Below, piece after piece: positions 44,985 through 57,100 of a DNA stretch of 64,000 bases. The stretch covers positions 12,949,469 through 13,013,468 of the forward strand of contig OZ024786.1 of assembly GCA_964017065.1 (NCBI GenBank), written 5' to 3'. The position numbers were made by a program, and so were the translations under genes. Source of the stretch: Haliclona indistincta. Its lineage: Eukaryota; Porifera; Demospongiae; Haplosclerida; Chalinidae. The first letter of the stretch is position 1. Every line of letters begins with the position of its first letter. The notes beneath the pieces are model-generated. The model was given only the letters and a program-made list of their open reading frames with translations. It did not search any database and was not told where the DNA came from.

Positions 44985-45326
44985 TCAAAGAGAATTATTC
45001 ATATCATAGTTTCTCGGTTCTTCAACAACCAGTTTAACTACGAAATGATAACCTCGTCTGTGCAACTTGCAGTTGTGGGTGGTTGGAGGACAGTAAACCA
45101 CAGAATCGCTCACCCTTTTCAAGCTGCACCATAAGTTGTCGTCAAAGTTCTTGTGTCTCTCAAAGTGGTGTGCAATAGCTGCAAGAGACAAACAACAGCT
45201 CAGCAGTTTGATCTTCACAGAAATGAACAACACACTACATAATTATAGTCACCTCACCAACTGATTTAGAAGACATCCTCTTCAAGCCAAGCACAGCACC
45301 CACAGATCCAGTAGAGAGGAGAATAG
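44985..45326 (-). CDS. Possible 3' exons of a small unknown gene
   Basis: Exon 45326-45258 ends at TCAGTTG/GTGAGG and exon 45178-44985 starts after CTTGCAG. Both join in phase 1 to give GSVGAVLGLKRMSSKSV followed by AIAHHFERHKNFDD, ending TGA. The terminal residues run into transposon sequence. A further exon at 45533-45441 (RVLCGGASLYWRLNLILAYL) is open but does not match in phase. Family unknown. Confidence 0.25.
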
Positions 45327-46251
45327 CTGGAAACGTGGTGACTTGACTGCTGACAGAGTGGTAGCAACTATGTACAGATACCTACTCATGGACCGTTAAG
45401 GATAGACATAATTTGATAATGGTCCAAAACATTTACTTACTTTTAGCCCATCAATCTGATTTGATTTCGGTGTCAGATAAGCAAGTATCAGGTTCAAACG
45501 CCAGTACAAAGACGCTCCACCGCAAAGCACTCTCTGAGTGGAAGAGATGAGAGAGATAATCACCTGGGTGTAGAGGATGAACTGTCTGCATGTTCTGCCA
45601 CGTGAGAGGAGAGATGGCTTACATAAAGAGACTGTTCCACAAACAATACCAGTTGATCATGCACTGTCAATCAAATCTAGTCTTCTATTAATTTCATGGC
45701 GGAACAAGCTCAAGGAGTTGAGGAGGTATTTTAAATGTAGTGAGTGACACATTTTACATGGACCACCTATTAAGGTGGTTAAAGCAGTTCAACATCTCCC
45801 TGGCAAGCGAACCAAAACAACGGTAAAGCAAGTCTATGTCTATCGTCACATGCTGCATGCATTTCAAACAAACTGTTCTAAATAGGCAACTACTACACAT
45901 AAACTAAACTTGAACAAGCATTCTACAACAAAATCAACCGTCTGAAAACACAGAATACAGAATACAGCACTGATTAGAAATGATTTTTAGGAAACCAAGC
46001 ACACTTTTTTTAAACTCGGTTGCCTACATCACATTTGACATGTTCCACAATTGTCTTGTACATGTGATGTGGGGTTCGTCACAAGTACCTTCGAGAGCGG
46101 TCACATGATAGTCAAGTGATGCTTTACCCACCCACACATAATATCGTCGACAACAATGCTACCGACAATTAAAGAGTGACACGAACAATATCCATGACAA
46201 CTCGATGAATGGGAGAAAACAACCCTAGATATTCAAGATTTTTGTATTTTA

Positions 46252-46862
<611 letters not shown>

Positions 46863-46870
46863 TGTGAATC

Positions 46871-46871
<1 letters not shown>

Positions 46872-46950
<79 letters not shown>
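46872..46950. repeat. GA microsatellite just upstream of the Rab11 start codon
   Basis: About 39 GA units. On the gene strand it is a CT tract that ends in CCAG ten bases before the ATG, which has the form of an expanded 3' splice site for a 5' UTR intron. Confidence 0.9.
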
Positions 46951-47218
46951 ATTCAAGCACGTGCCCAAGTATGTATATCCAAAGAGTGAGTTTATGACAA
47001 CTAAAAGCACTTGCACATCTAGTCATCAACACACACATGTGAAGTGGTTAGTGTAAACATGTAATATACTATTAACAATCTAAAAGAGTGTTTATAAAAT
47101 AACACTATTTCATTAGTGCATATAGTCATATACTGACATGACCACAGCAATGAGATATTGATTGTTAATACATGTCACATCCTGCTATGAGATAAACCAG
47201 GAAGAGAGAGAGGGTGAG

Positions 47219-47460
47219 GTCTCAGAGGGTCACTGACACCAGGCTGTAAGCAGTGTCTAGCTACCTCACAGAGGGTCACTGGTAGAGCCAGGACACCTGT
47301 GCACTAAGTAGTGTCTAGCTGCCTCACAGAGGGTCACTGGCAGAGCCAGGACACCTGTGCACTAAGCAGGATCCCACTGCCCCACAGAGGGTCACTGGTA
47401 GAGCCAGGACATCTGTGCACTAAGCAGCATCCCACTGCCCCATAGAGGGTCACAAATAAA
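47219..47460. repeat. SINE-derived tandem repeat, second array
   Basis: Four copies of the same roughly 60-base unit as 46495-46690 (CAGAGGGTCACTGGTAGAGC; ACCTGTGCACTAAGCAG). Confidence 0.8.
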
Positions 47461-47768
47461 CCTGTGTAATGCTTGTACATCTAGCTCACAGGAATACTGA
47501 CTGTGCCTCCCACTGCAGGTGTGGGTAGACAGTGAAACACAGCCAGTCTCCCGCAAACCAATTCATGTACACGATAAGCTTTGCTTGATTGACAGACCCA
47601 CAAGAAAAACAGTAACTCACAAACCAAAAACAGTTATCAACTGTAGCAAGAAAACCAACAACACTGAACTATCATAACACTATACTATCAGAGTACATCA
47701 GATCAACATACAACACACTCTCTTTGAACCAGTGTCTTAAGACTCCACTGTGTTGAACTGCAAAGGCG

Positions 47769-47815
47769 TGCACACGCACACACGCACGCACGCACACACA
47801 CACACACACACACAC
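47769..47815. repeat. CA-rich microsatellite
   Basis: CACACGCACG passing into a pure CA tract, at the 3' end of the SINE. Confidence 0.85.
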
Positions 47816-47844
47816 AAAGCAAGCAAAGCCTCTCGCTGCCTATT

Positions 47845-48218
47845 ACAGGTCACGCGTTCCTGGACAAGCCAGGGCACCTGTGCACTAAGCAGGTACGATG
47901 TGCCGGTGCTATGAGCACTCCTGGAGCCCGGGCAAGGAACTCGCAGGAGGTACCAACCATGCCTCCCACTGCCGGTGTGGGCACCCTGTAGTCCCACCAC
48001 TACCATTAGTGCATGGTACAATGAGACACAGTTGGTGTGCTTTGCTCCCCCAGTACAAGTCCAAATACCCGTTTTACAGATGGGTGGGCTGGTGGGCTGG
48101 AGTAATTGTGATGTTTTTGTTGTTCTTTTTTTTCCTCCTGCCCAGGGATTCGAACCAGTGTCCTCCAGTGTCCTCTGGGTCATAAACCCAGGACTCTACC
48201 AGTTGAACCACCAGGGCA
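47845..48218 (-). mobile_element. tRNA-derived SINE
   Basis: On the minus strand, 48218-48139 folds like a tRNA. It has an acceptor strand TGCCCTGG, an A-box-like GGTTCAACTGGTAGAG, a CTGGG/CCCAG anticodon stem with a TTTATGA loop, an enlarged variable region, and a B box GGTTCGAATCC. An A-rich stretch and a body of about 290 bases follow (GGTGGGACTACAGGG; GCAGTGGGAGGCAT). The body shares its motifs with the arrays at 46.5, 47.2, 58.1 and 60.6 kb. RNA polymerase III would start at the internal boxes. Confidence 0.75.
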
Positions 48219-48239
48219 CACCCACCCACCCACCCACCC

Positions 48240-48288
<49 letters not shown>
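48219..48288. repeat. ACCC/CA microsatellite
   Basis: ACCC repeats passing into CA repeats, directly upstream of the SINE head. Confidence 0.9.
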
Positions 48289-48291
<3 letters not shown>

Positions 48292-48299
48292 ATTTGAAC

Positions 48300-49537
48300 A
48301 TGTGACCTTAGCAGTTGCGCGCACACACACAAGAGCAGACCATTAGAAGTACATGTACATGTATGACGGAATCACGATATCTAGTTTCGTACTAAGCGTA
48401 GTCAAGTTAAACTACCACGCTAAGTACCAGCTCAAGCTTACAAGTACTTCACTCACGTGTTTCAGAGTAAGACTGAGATCCTATAAAGCACTCAAACTCA
48501 CTAACAGACACACATGACACTCAGATTAAACCAGTTCTATTCTAGTGCGAGCATCTATCATACTTGGTCATAGTGAGGATAGTAGCTACTGTGATGCATA
48601 ACATAGACATTTTAGGTGTGATTCAGCGCAATGCATGATTGAGGAGGTAGTATCATAAACTAGGCTTTAGGGAGGTGAACCATGAAATAGCAACATGCTC
48701 AACGACAATCCGATACAACATGTGTACAGTTAGTTCTACAGGACAGTAGCTAGGCTGCCGTGGTATGAGGCAGTGTTGTGTACTTGAGAGAGAAGCACTT
48801 GTTTGTACAGAGCTCGAGCTACAAGAGCCACTTGCAGCAGAGATAAAAACCATGTAGCTGCCTGGCTATACTAACACACATAAAAGCAACTGAAGCACAG
48901 ATACCCAGAGAGGTGATACAGATACAAGGCACTCCACAAAATGTAAGAAAGTAGCAGCAGTTGGTTTAAACCTTATACAAACAGGTAACAGAGGAACTTG
49001 CTTAAAACTAAGAACTATAGTTAGTACAGTACATGTACCAGCAATGAAACTGGACATGCTTGTACAGTAGCAAGATGACTATTGACAATGGTCACAGGGT
49101 GAGTCATGCTCACACATGACATGTGGTGCTTAATCAGCAAAGCAAATTATCAGATTCCAGAGATAAAAGTATCAAAAGAGGGTGATATGTAATTGGGCTC
49201 AAATCTCAACGGTATATTAAGAGGAAAATGGACTAATTCCCTCAGCACCATCAGCTAACTGTAATATCCACATGCACACGATTTACTAGTTTTTACTAAA
49301 CATGATCAGAGAACACATGTGCATAACATGACATGACATACTGACGATAATGCTCTAGTATATAAAACAAGAACATGTCCATTATTACTATAGGCATTGT
49401 ATAATGTAGATATTATGTATAATGACAAAGTATCTTAGACGCCACAAGGCAAGCATTCTGTTAAGAGCAAGATGAAGCGTTAAATTGTGCATCCTTTGCT
49501 AAAAGCATGTGTAGAAACTAGTCTGTCAGGCATAAAT
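48300..49537. other. Interval without a recognised gene
   Basis: Only short frames without splice or family support. Confidence 0.45.
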
Positions 49538-50030
49538 ACAGCCCAAGGAGATATTTAGTTTCACCGTTCATTGAGGCTATTGTGTGAAATAAAGCTCCCA
49601 AACTTATAACCAGTCTCTCAACTGTGTGACAGTAGCCAAAGCTACTCTTTTTTCCCTTCTTCTACCCTAGTTACCTCACTGCTATCCAGGGGAGGGAGGG
49701 AGGGCAGGTGAGTAGGAAACAGTGCTCATACATAAACTAAACAAGCAGTAGCTACACGTAGACCCTAGTACAGGAACCCAACACACACTCACTATAGCAA
49801 CCATTGCCTCAAACCTACCCACTCACATGCGGGCGCTAGAAGGAGTATCGTAGTACGGACCTACTAATTCAAGCTCTAGTTCACAGACAATAGAATTACC
49901 CCGACCCTGTCTACACTACACAAAAGACGGCGCAAGAGAACAGACAGACCCTGAGAGAGAAGAGCGGAACTCTTTCTCCGACCAGCTCACCTTTACTGAC
50001 GCGGCTAAGTACTTGGGTCTACTCGTCTTC
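49538..50030. repeat. Segmental duplication, outer block of unit B
   Basis: Near-identical to 13364-13836 and continuous here with the gene B 3' flank. It shows the arrangement before the LTR element and hairpin entered unit A. Confidence 0.75.
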
Positions 50031-50531
50031 TAGAGAGATGATGCCAAAAACGGCTAGTCAAGACAGCTAGCGAGACGACTCAGAATGGGACCTCCCAGAT
50101 ACTGACCTGGGCGAGAAGGATGGCGGTACGTGTGTGCACGTGACAATTTAAATATTACATGTTACATACAAAGATCGCAAGAAAAAAGCGCGCTCGCGCG
50201 AGATTTAAATTTCAAACTTTTAAAAACTAAAAATGGGTTTAGATGTAATACAAAGGAAGGAAAAATAATTATACAAAAGAACTAAACAAAAAATAAAAAC
50301 AACACTAAAGCAGGTCAGGTGAATTGGGTAAACAATAAATTATTACAAAGCAGAACACATAGAGCGAGTCACTATTATTTTTACAATAAAACATAAACAA
50401 AGTAACAATAAAATCGAGTAGGTCAGTCATAAACACAGTTGTACTTATTGAAACTCTGTCTAAAGAGAAGAGAAGTGTTCTGGTCGACATTGTGAGCCAG
50501 CTTGGCTACAGTTGGCTCCTAATTAGTTCAG
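50031..50531 (-). other. 3' flank of gene B
   Basis: Matches 20205-20666 and part of 60830-61130. AT-rich, with the AGCGCGCTCGCGCG block near 50190; no exon seen. Confidence 0.5.
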
Positions 50532-53335
50532 TCATAGTCGCATGTCTGCAAGCTGCAGGAATAAAAACATGAACATCTAATTGATCTAATTACTCTGACT
50601 GATTTCAATTCTTATATGAAATCAAGATTGTTATATTAGTCCAAGAACTATTATTTCATGCAAGGTATGATCATTAAAATTATGGCGAGGGCTTGAGTCA
50701 AATGATCTTAGAGCACTGGGGTATAGAATACCTTTCCCTCTATCCTTGTTGCTACATGTCTAGTAGCTGGTTGTGAGTCTTTGAGGATCACTATGAACTC
50801 TCTCAGCCGCTCCATAGGGTCTGGATGAGAGAGAATATTACTACGACAATCATCAAGCACTTTGTGTGCTTTTTTATTATCAGAAACACCCATAGCAGTG
50901 TGAACATGGTCCTTTGTGTCGTCACTAATGAAAAAGGAGGAGTATAGCTTCGCTGTAATGCTTGACAGGCTAGTGCACATAGCAGAGTGGAGATCAACAT
51001 AGCTTTCAGTCAGCAGTTTCCTGATAGAACCTTGCATTTGCTGACCAGATCCTACAAAAAGAGAAGTCATATTCATGCTAATAATTATGCATGTTTATTG
51101 CATTCATATACCATGAGTGGTCGAATCATGGATTTGGTGGTCATGGCTTGATGTTAGTGCTGGACCTGAAAAATATTTGGAGTAAATGTTTGTACAAAGC
51201 TTGTACAAAGTCATATGTACCTGGTCTGGCAGTGTGAGGAAGCCATGGTAGGTCAGCATTAGTAACAGTACCAGTGGTAGTCTCATTACGGCTGCAGGTC
51301 AGCTGATAGTACCTCGTAGGATCAGAACAGATTTTACACTTTTTTCTAACAGTGCACTGAAGAGGGTGTTGAGAATTGTGAGGGCAATGTACGATACAAG
51401 GATGCTCAATTGAGTCTTGGCATAGTCGGCAAAGGAAGCCTACTTGCATATTAGCAGAGTAGTTGAGACGCTGTGTAGCATGTGCGATGCTACCAAGGAC
51501 AGTCTGACGGATATCAGGACACAGAGAGGCTGATCCAGAGTAACACACCTCTAACCAGTAGGTGTGGTCGATAATAAGAAGAGCTCCACCGAAATCAACA
51601 CAGGACAAACGAATGGCATTTCGAAGCTGACGATGCAAACGAGAGAGAGAAAACCTGGGCTCTTTGTTTCGATTGAGAAGAGAGACAATGAAAGCAATGA
51701 AGAGACCGACTGGTGTAGGCTTGAGGTCCCACGTAAGAATCCAAGAATTTGCATCCTTGACAAACAACTTCTTTTCACTTTCTTTCAGACGAGACTGTTG
51801 AAGGACACAAGGCAGAAAGTAGCCAGTCTCACCTTTCTCTAATCGACAAGGAGCAGTAACAAGAAGATAAGACAGTAGCTTAACAAAGTGCTCTGCTGTA
51901 AAGATAGTGGGTATAAACCCATCGGGAAGGCTATGTAGCAAATCTATCGTAAATATGCCTTTATCACGTAGCTGCTGAAGGGCACCAGGTTTAAGAGAAA
52001 TTCCGTACAAAGAAGCAGCATTGCCGAAGGTAACAGCAATGACTGCACTGAGCTTGTTTAGTACAGGCTGGAATGTGACAAAGACTATGTCAGGAAGGCA
52101 TTCAGGGACGTAGAGGAACATTGACAATGAATTGAAGTATTTCAGTGCCTCTTTTAACTCCTTTGGTTGCAACGAAAGAAGTTCACCAGCTGCTATGCAC
52201 TCTTCTAGTGTAAGAACATATCGACCCTTCTCCTCAGCAATGCGCAATAACTCAATCTCAAGTAGAAACCATGCCATTGGCACATTCACAACCAGCCTTG
52301 CCTCAGGCCTTCCCATTATAAGCTGCCTCAGACGGGATGCCAGCTCTTCTCTTCCCTCTGTGGTGATTGCATTGACTGGAAAGATAATGTCTCCATTACT
52401 GGGATCACTGTCAATGCGAACATGCTCATATGGCGACAGCACTTTACGAAGTATCTGATTCTTCTGTTTAACAGACTCGGGACACTTGTCTACCTGGTCT
52501 AGAAATGTGCCTACAAGGACGAAGTGTGGATTGCTCGGAGTCTTCTCAACTTGTTGCAAACTCGCAGCTCTCATCGAAGATTGTGAACGGAAAACAGATG
52601 TTATCATGTCTAAGTTGGTCAACTGAAGTTCGCTAGGTAGGCAGGTTTGCTTGCCATGAATAACAAACTCAAAGACTGGCTTCTCACTGAGCTGCTCACA
52701 CAATCGATGTGTGATAATATTGATTGAATTGTGTTGAACAAACAATGGCAATACTTCTTGAAACTGAGGTTGGCCACCAGAATCGATAAGGTATATCCAA
52801 TGAGCGGAGAATAACCGATCGGATGCATTGGCAGAGCTTAATAGAGACAACAGATTTTCAGCTGTAGCAGATCGTTTAGATGATGTGTCATGCTCTACTT
52901 GTGGCTTAGCATCAGGTTTGAAGCCAATTATAGATTTAATGATTTCCATTAAGGTTGCCTTCAAAGTACCAACCATGCTGCTTTTTTGCTGTGTTTGTTC
53001 AATTTTTTGGGTGTGTTCGATTGGGTTCTGCTCATTAAGGTAAGCTATGCTATCAGCTAGAAGTTTCATCAGCTCTTGTGGTCCAACACGCTTCCAGTTG
53101 ACTAACTCATTGGCTGCTATCCTACATCCTGCCATTGATCGCACAGGACTAGTAGCCACTAGTGTGCTATGCCTCTCCCTAGCAGGAGGATTGCCAAGTA
53201 CCAGGTCGGTGATACTAGATTTACCACTGCCAGGTGCTCCATGGATGGTCAGTATGGTTGTTTCCACTTTAACCATCTTTTCTGGACTGTAGTTTCTCAT
53301 CATTACTTGAGTTTTGAATTCATTAACAGAATAAC
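50532..53335 (-). CDS. Gene B, 3' body: Roc GTPase, COR-like, Cys-rich and death-fold domains
   Basis: Exons 53335-51221, 51165-51112, 51051-50732, 50552-50532 (stop TGA), with the same boundaries and phases as gene A. In the full protein of about 1,011 residues, Roc Walker A GAPGSGKS is at about 208-215. DSGGQ and VGTFLDQVD follow, then a COR-like region with AWFLLEIELLRIAEEKGRYV. The Cys/His cluster (CRLC, CIVHC, CKIC) is at about 795-845 and the death-fold-like domain at about 899-1005 (LDDCRSNIL, FIVILKDSQP). Protein identity to gene A is high across the exon, and introns are alignable too, so the duplication is recent. Roc-COR proteins cycle GTP and dimerise through COR; death folds recruit partner death folds. 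The combined role is inferred. Confidence 0.85.
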
Positions 53336-54112
53336 CTGTGATGATGAATGAACAAATTCATAATCATGACTAAAATAAAGATATACACAGCAGTAAGAGC
53401 TAAGGAAGGAGTGCAAATTATGCTGGCTACTACTATAGGGTTGAGCGATACTTGTGTCATCATGGTATCATGAATTATTAGATAGCGATACTATCACGAT
53501 ATCGTTTAGCAAGAGCACAAAAGTAACAAAACTTGTTTAGCATCAGTTGGTATAGTTGGACCAATGTTCCATGCTGTCATATGACGACAGACTGGGAACT
53601 AGAACCTGAGGGGTTACTCTGGTTAGTAGTATAATTACAGGCTGCAGCTGTCACTGGATCTTTGCTGCATCTGGGCGTCACTTTCGTGTGATCGAGTAAA
53701 AGTCAAGTCCCCCACTGTGCTATAATTTTTCTGCCTGTGCTATATTTTCCCACTGTTTGGAATAGCTAGTAGACTGCGTGTTGTAGAAATTTGCAAGACA
53801 AACTGCCAGTTTAGAGCAAGTCAAACTTTTGTCAAAATAATTCAGTTACTAAAGGGTTAGCTAAGCACCGGTTAAATTGTTATGGAATACAGATGTAATG
53901 GCGCAGCAGTGTTTTACATTATTTGTACATTGTACACAGCAAATATCAGCATCACATTTGTATTACTGTAAGTGACGTGTGTGAAATGATACCTTTTAAC
54001 TTTGCAACCTCCACATAGTATACTTCTGTAAAAAGGATTAAACAATAATTTGAATCGGCATGATTCTACATTAATGTATAACATGTCATGCATACTATTT
54101 TATTTTTGTTAC

Positions 54113-57100
54113 CTGTTAGTAAAGCTTGAAACACAGTTTGAACATTAGTAGAGTCATATGCAGAAGTTTCAAAGAACAAAAAAGAATGGTATTCTACAAA
54201 AGAACCAAGAATGAATGAAGTGTAATAATGTACTTTAGTATAATTATACATTTTAAGTATTGCTGACCCTACGTTACTCACGGCATTATAATAATAATAT
54301 CAGTGCATGTAGCTTAAGTAAATTGGCAGCGAATACTGCCAAGTGTGATAATAAGCTTACAACATGACCTGTGCCTGACCAGTGCACCACGTGCAATAAT
54401 AACTTAGACCATGGAATAGTGTGTTATGCAATATAATGCACTAGTAGGTGACACATTCGATTGGCTGGAGGTCACATGGTATGCTCTACTATGAGACACA
54501 AGTGACAAATTATTCCACAACACTTCGTGTGTATCATAACAGTACTGATGCTACATGACTGTACTGATGCTACATGACAGTACTGATGCTACATGACAGT
54601 ACTGATGCTACATGACTGCACTGATGCTACATGACTGTACTGATGCTACACGACAGTACTGATGCTACATGACTGTACTGATGCTACATGACTGTACTGA
54701 TGCTACATGACTGTACTGATGCTACATGACTGTACTGATGCTACACGACAGTACTGATGCTACATGACTGTACTGATGCTACATGACAGTACTGATGCTA
54801 CATGACTGTACTGATGCTACATGACTGCACTGATGCTACATGACAGTACTGATGCTACATGACTGCACTGATGCTACACGACAGTACTGATGCTACATGA
54901 CAGTACTGATGCTACACGACAGTACTGATGCTACACGACAGTACTGATGCTACACGACAGTACTGATGCTACATGACCCATTGCAGTGCAGAATGCCGTT
55001 CTACAAAATGTAGCACACACTAAGCAAACTTTAGTACATGACTTTAATTTCAATAATCTGTGGCTACAGACACCATTTCTCATGCATCTGCCCACTGTTC
55101 GTTTAATAAAACAACATCCTGGTTATGCACGCGGTGAGCTACTTTTTGCACATTCATCATAATAAAATTATTATAACATACTTCTCTTGCCCTATAATGT
55201 TTCTATTTTCCATTACAGTTAAACAATGATCACTGTTTTACAATACATGACATACAATTTTTAGCATCTTAAGACACATACCTGCGAACTGTCTTGCCTC
55301 ATTCATGGGCACTGCTCTCATGTAGCTAAGGTCACACTTATTCCCGACAAGCACAATGACGATGTTAGTGGCAGTGTAGCACCTCAACTCCTTCATCCAT
55401 TGCTCAATGTAACTGAAAGTCTCGTAGTCGGCTATGTCATACACAAGAAGAGCGCCACCAACTGCCCGAAGATAGTAATAGCTACAAAGAGAATTAGATG
55501 AGAAGCTATGACAGTGTGAGAAAAAGAAGACTCACGGTGAATCGACTATATCTCTGAACCTCTCTACACGGACACCACCTGAGAAAGTGTGAGGAAGAGA
55601 GAAAAGAGAGTAATATGCTATGTCTATTATAAAAAGCACCAAGGTTAAAATCTGTGTGGACAATTAGAATGGTAGCTGCACTGCTGCAGCGAAATGCAGC
55701 TAAATGCAGTAGCGTAACTACCGTGAGGCAGAGGAGGCGCTTGCCTCCTCGCTTTTGCCCAACCAAAATTTTTAAGATCTTGCCTAGTACAGCTGTTTTG
55801 TCTAACACAGATGTCTCTCCACTCCATCCAGGCTACGTACTTCGAACGCGCCATGCAATGGCGCTGCTGTGAGGCAGTAAAATGACGTAATTCAATGAAT
55901 ATTAATTAGTTATTTGCGCCTCCTCGGTTACAAACTTCTAGTTACGCCCCTGAAATGTATAGTTGAATATCGATATAGATATGTTAGACAACGTAAACGG
56001 GATTGGAAACGAAACACTTACGCTCCTTGTTACATCTGCACTGATGCTGATATGTGAGTATGACCATGCCCACACAAAAATTATGAGCAAAAAAGTAACT
56101 GAGGTCAGTTTTCACTGTTACTATGGAATTTGTAGAATTGTTTACAACTATTCTGTCAACTTTAACACGATCTTGATCTAGCGGTATAATTGCTGCAGTT
56201 TCGCTGTGTAGTTATATCATGAATTTTGATAGCTGATAGGCCATATTTCTGTCTAGCTTTGTTGTTCCAGCCAGCCAGATAGGCCTTTCAAGTTCCACTA
56301 TGATTATGAATTACAAGCTTCTAAAGTTACATAAAAATGCCCAGAGAGCAATCAACTTGTGATAACAAAGCTTAAAACAGAAAAACAATGCAATCTGATC
56401 ATGCATGCTGCACTAGGAGGTAGCCAAAGATTATTACTAGGCTGGAAATCTTTCGGAGACTGTTTTCCGGCAAAAACAGGACCGATCTATAGTCAGAGGT
56501 ACGAGGTCAAAAATCACTTTGACATGCTAATTTCTGTGACACTGATGACATGCTATGTATTGTATTAGGGAATTCAGCTCATGTGTGCCGTTCCATGCAA
56601 TCTCATTGACGTAGTAGACCATCCAGAATAATATTATAAAAGACAGTCAAAATTAGTATCTGACTCGTCAAGAACAGCCACCGAGGTAAGCACATCGTGC
56701 CTTAACCCTTTAACCCCTATTGTCGCCTTTTGGCGACATACATACTTCAGACACCATAACTTTATCAAAAAGTGTTAAAATATCCCAAAATTAAGCCAAA
56801 TTGAAGAATACAAATAACCAAAAAAATTGACCGGTTTTCGGCGCGCCCCCTGCGCTAAACGTTATAGCGACGACATTTCTATGGCTTCAGTGTAAATTTC
56901 ACAACATTTTAGGAAAAAGATGGCTGCCAAGAAAATTTGGACATTTTATGGCTTCGGGGTGCTCGCAAACACATTTTTGGGCATTCTCTATGATCTGGGC
57001 TACATTTTGCACTCACCAAAACCACTGCTATTTGTGTGTACTTTTCAGTAGCCAGCCCCAAAGTACTAACTTTGAGCAAAATCTGACGAGGTCGTTGCAC

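Noticed and set aside
45441..45533. Extra exon for the small gene at 45 kb
   Set aside because: Its only open frame ends in phase 0, while the next exon must start in phase 1.
48139..48218. Functional tRNA gene
   Set aside because: The variable region is enlarged, the acceptor stem has a mismatch, and an A-rich tail and SINE body follow; it is a SINE head.
54541..54977. CRISPR-like array
   Set aside because: Repeats are contiguous 19-base units with no unique spacers, inside an intron of a eukaryotic gene.
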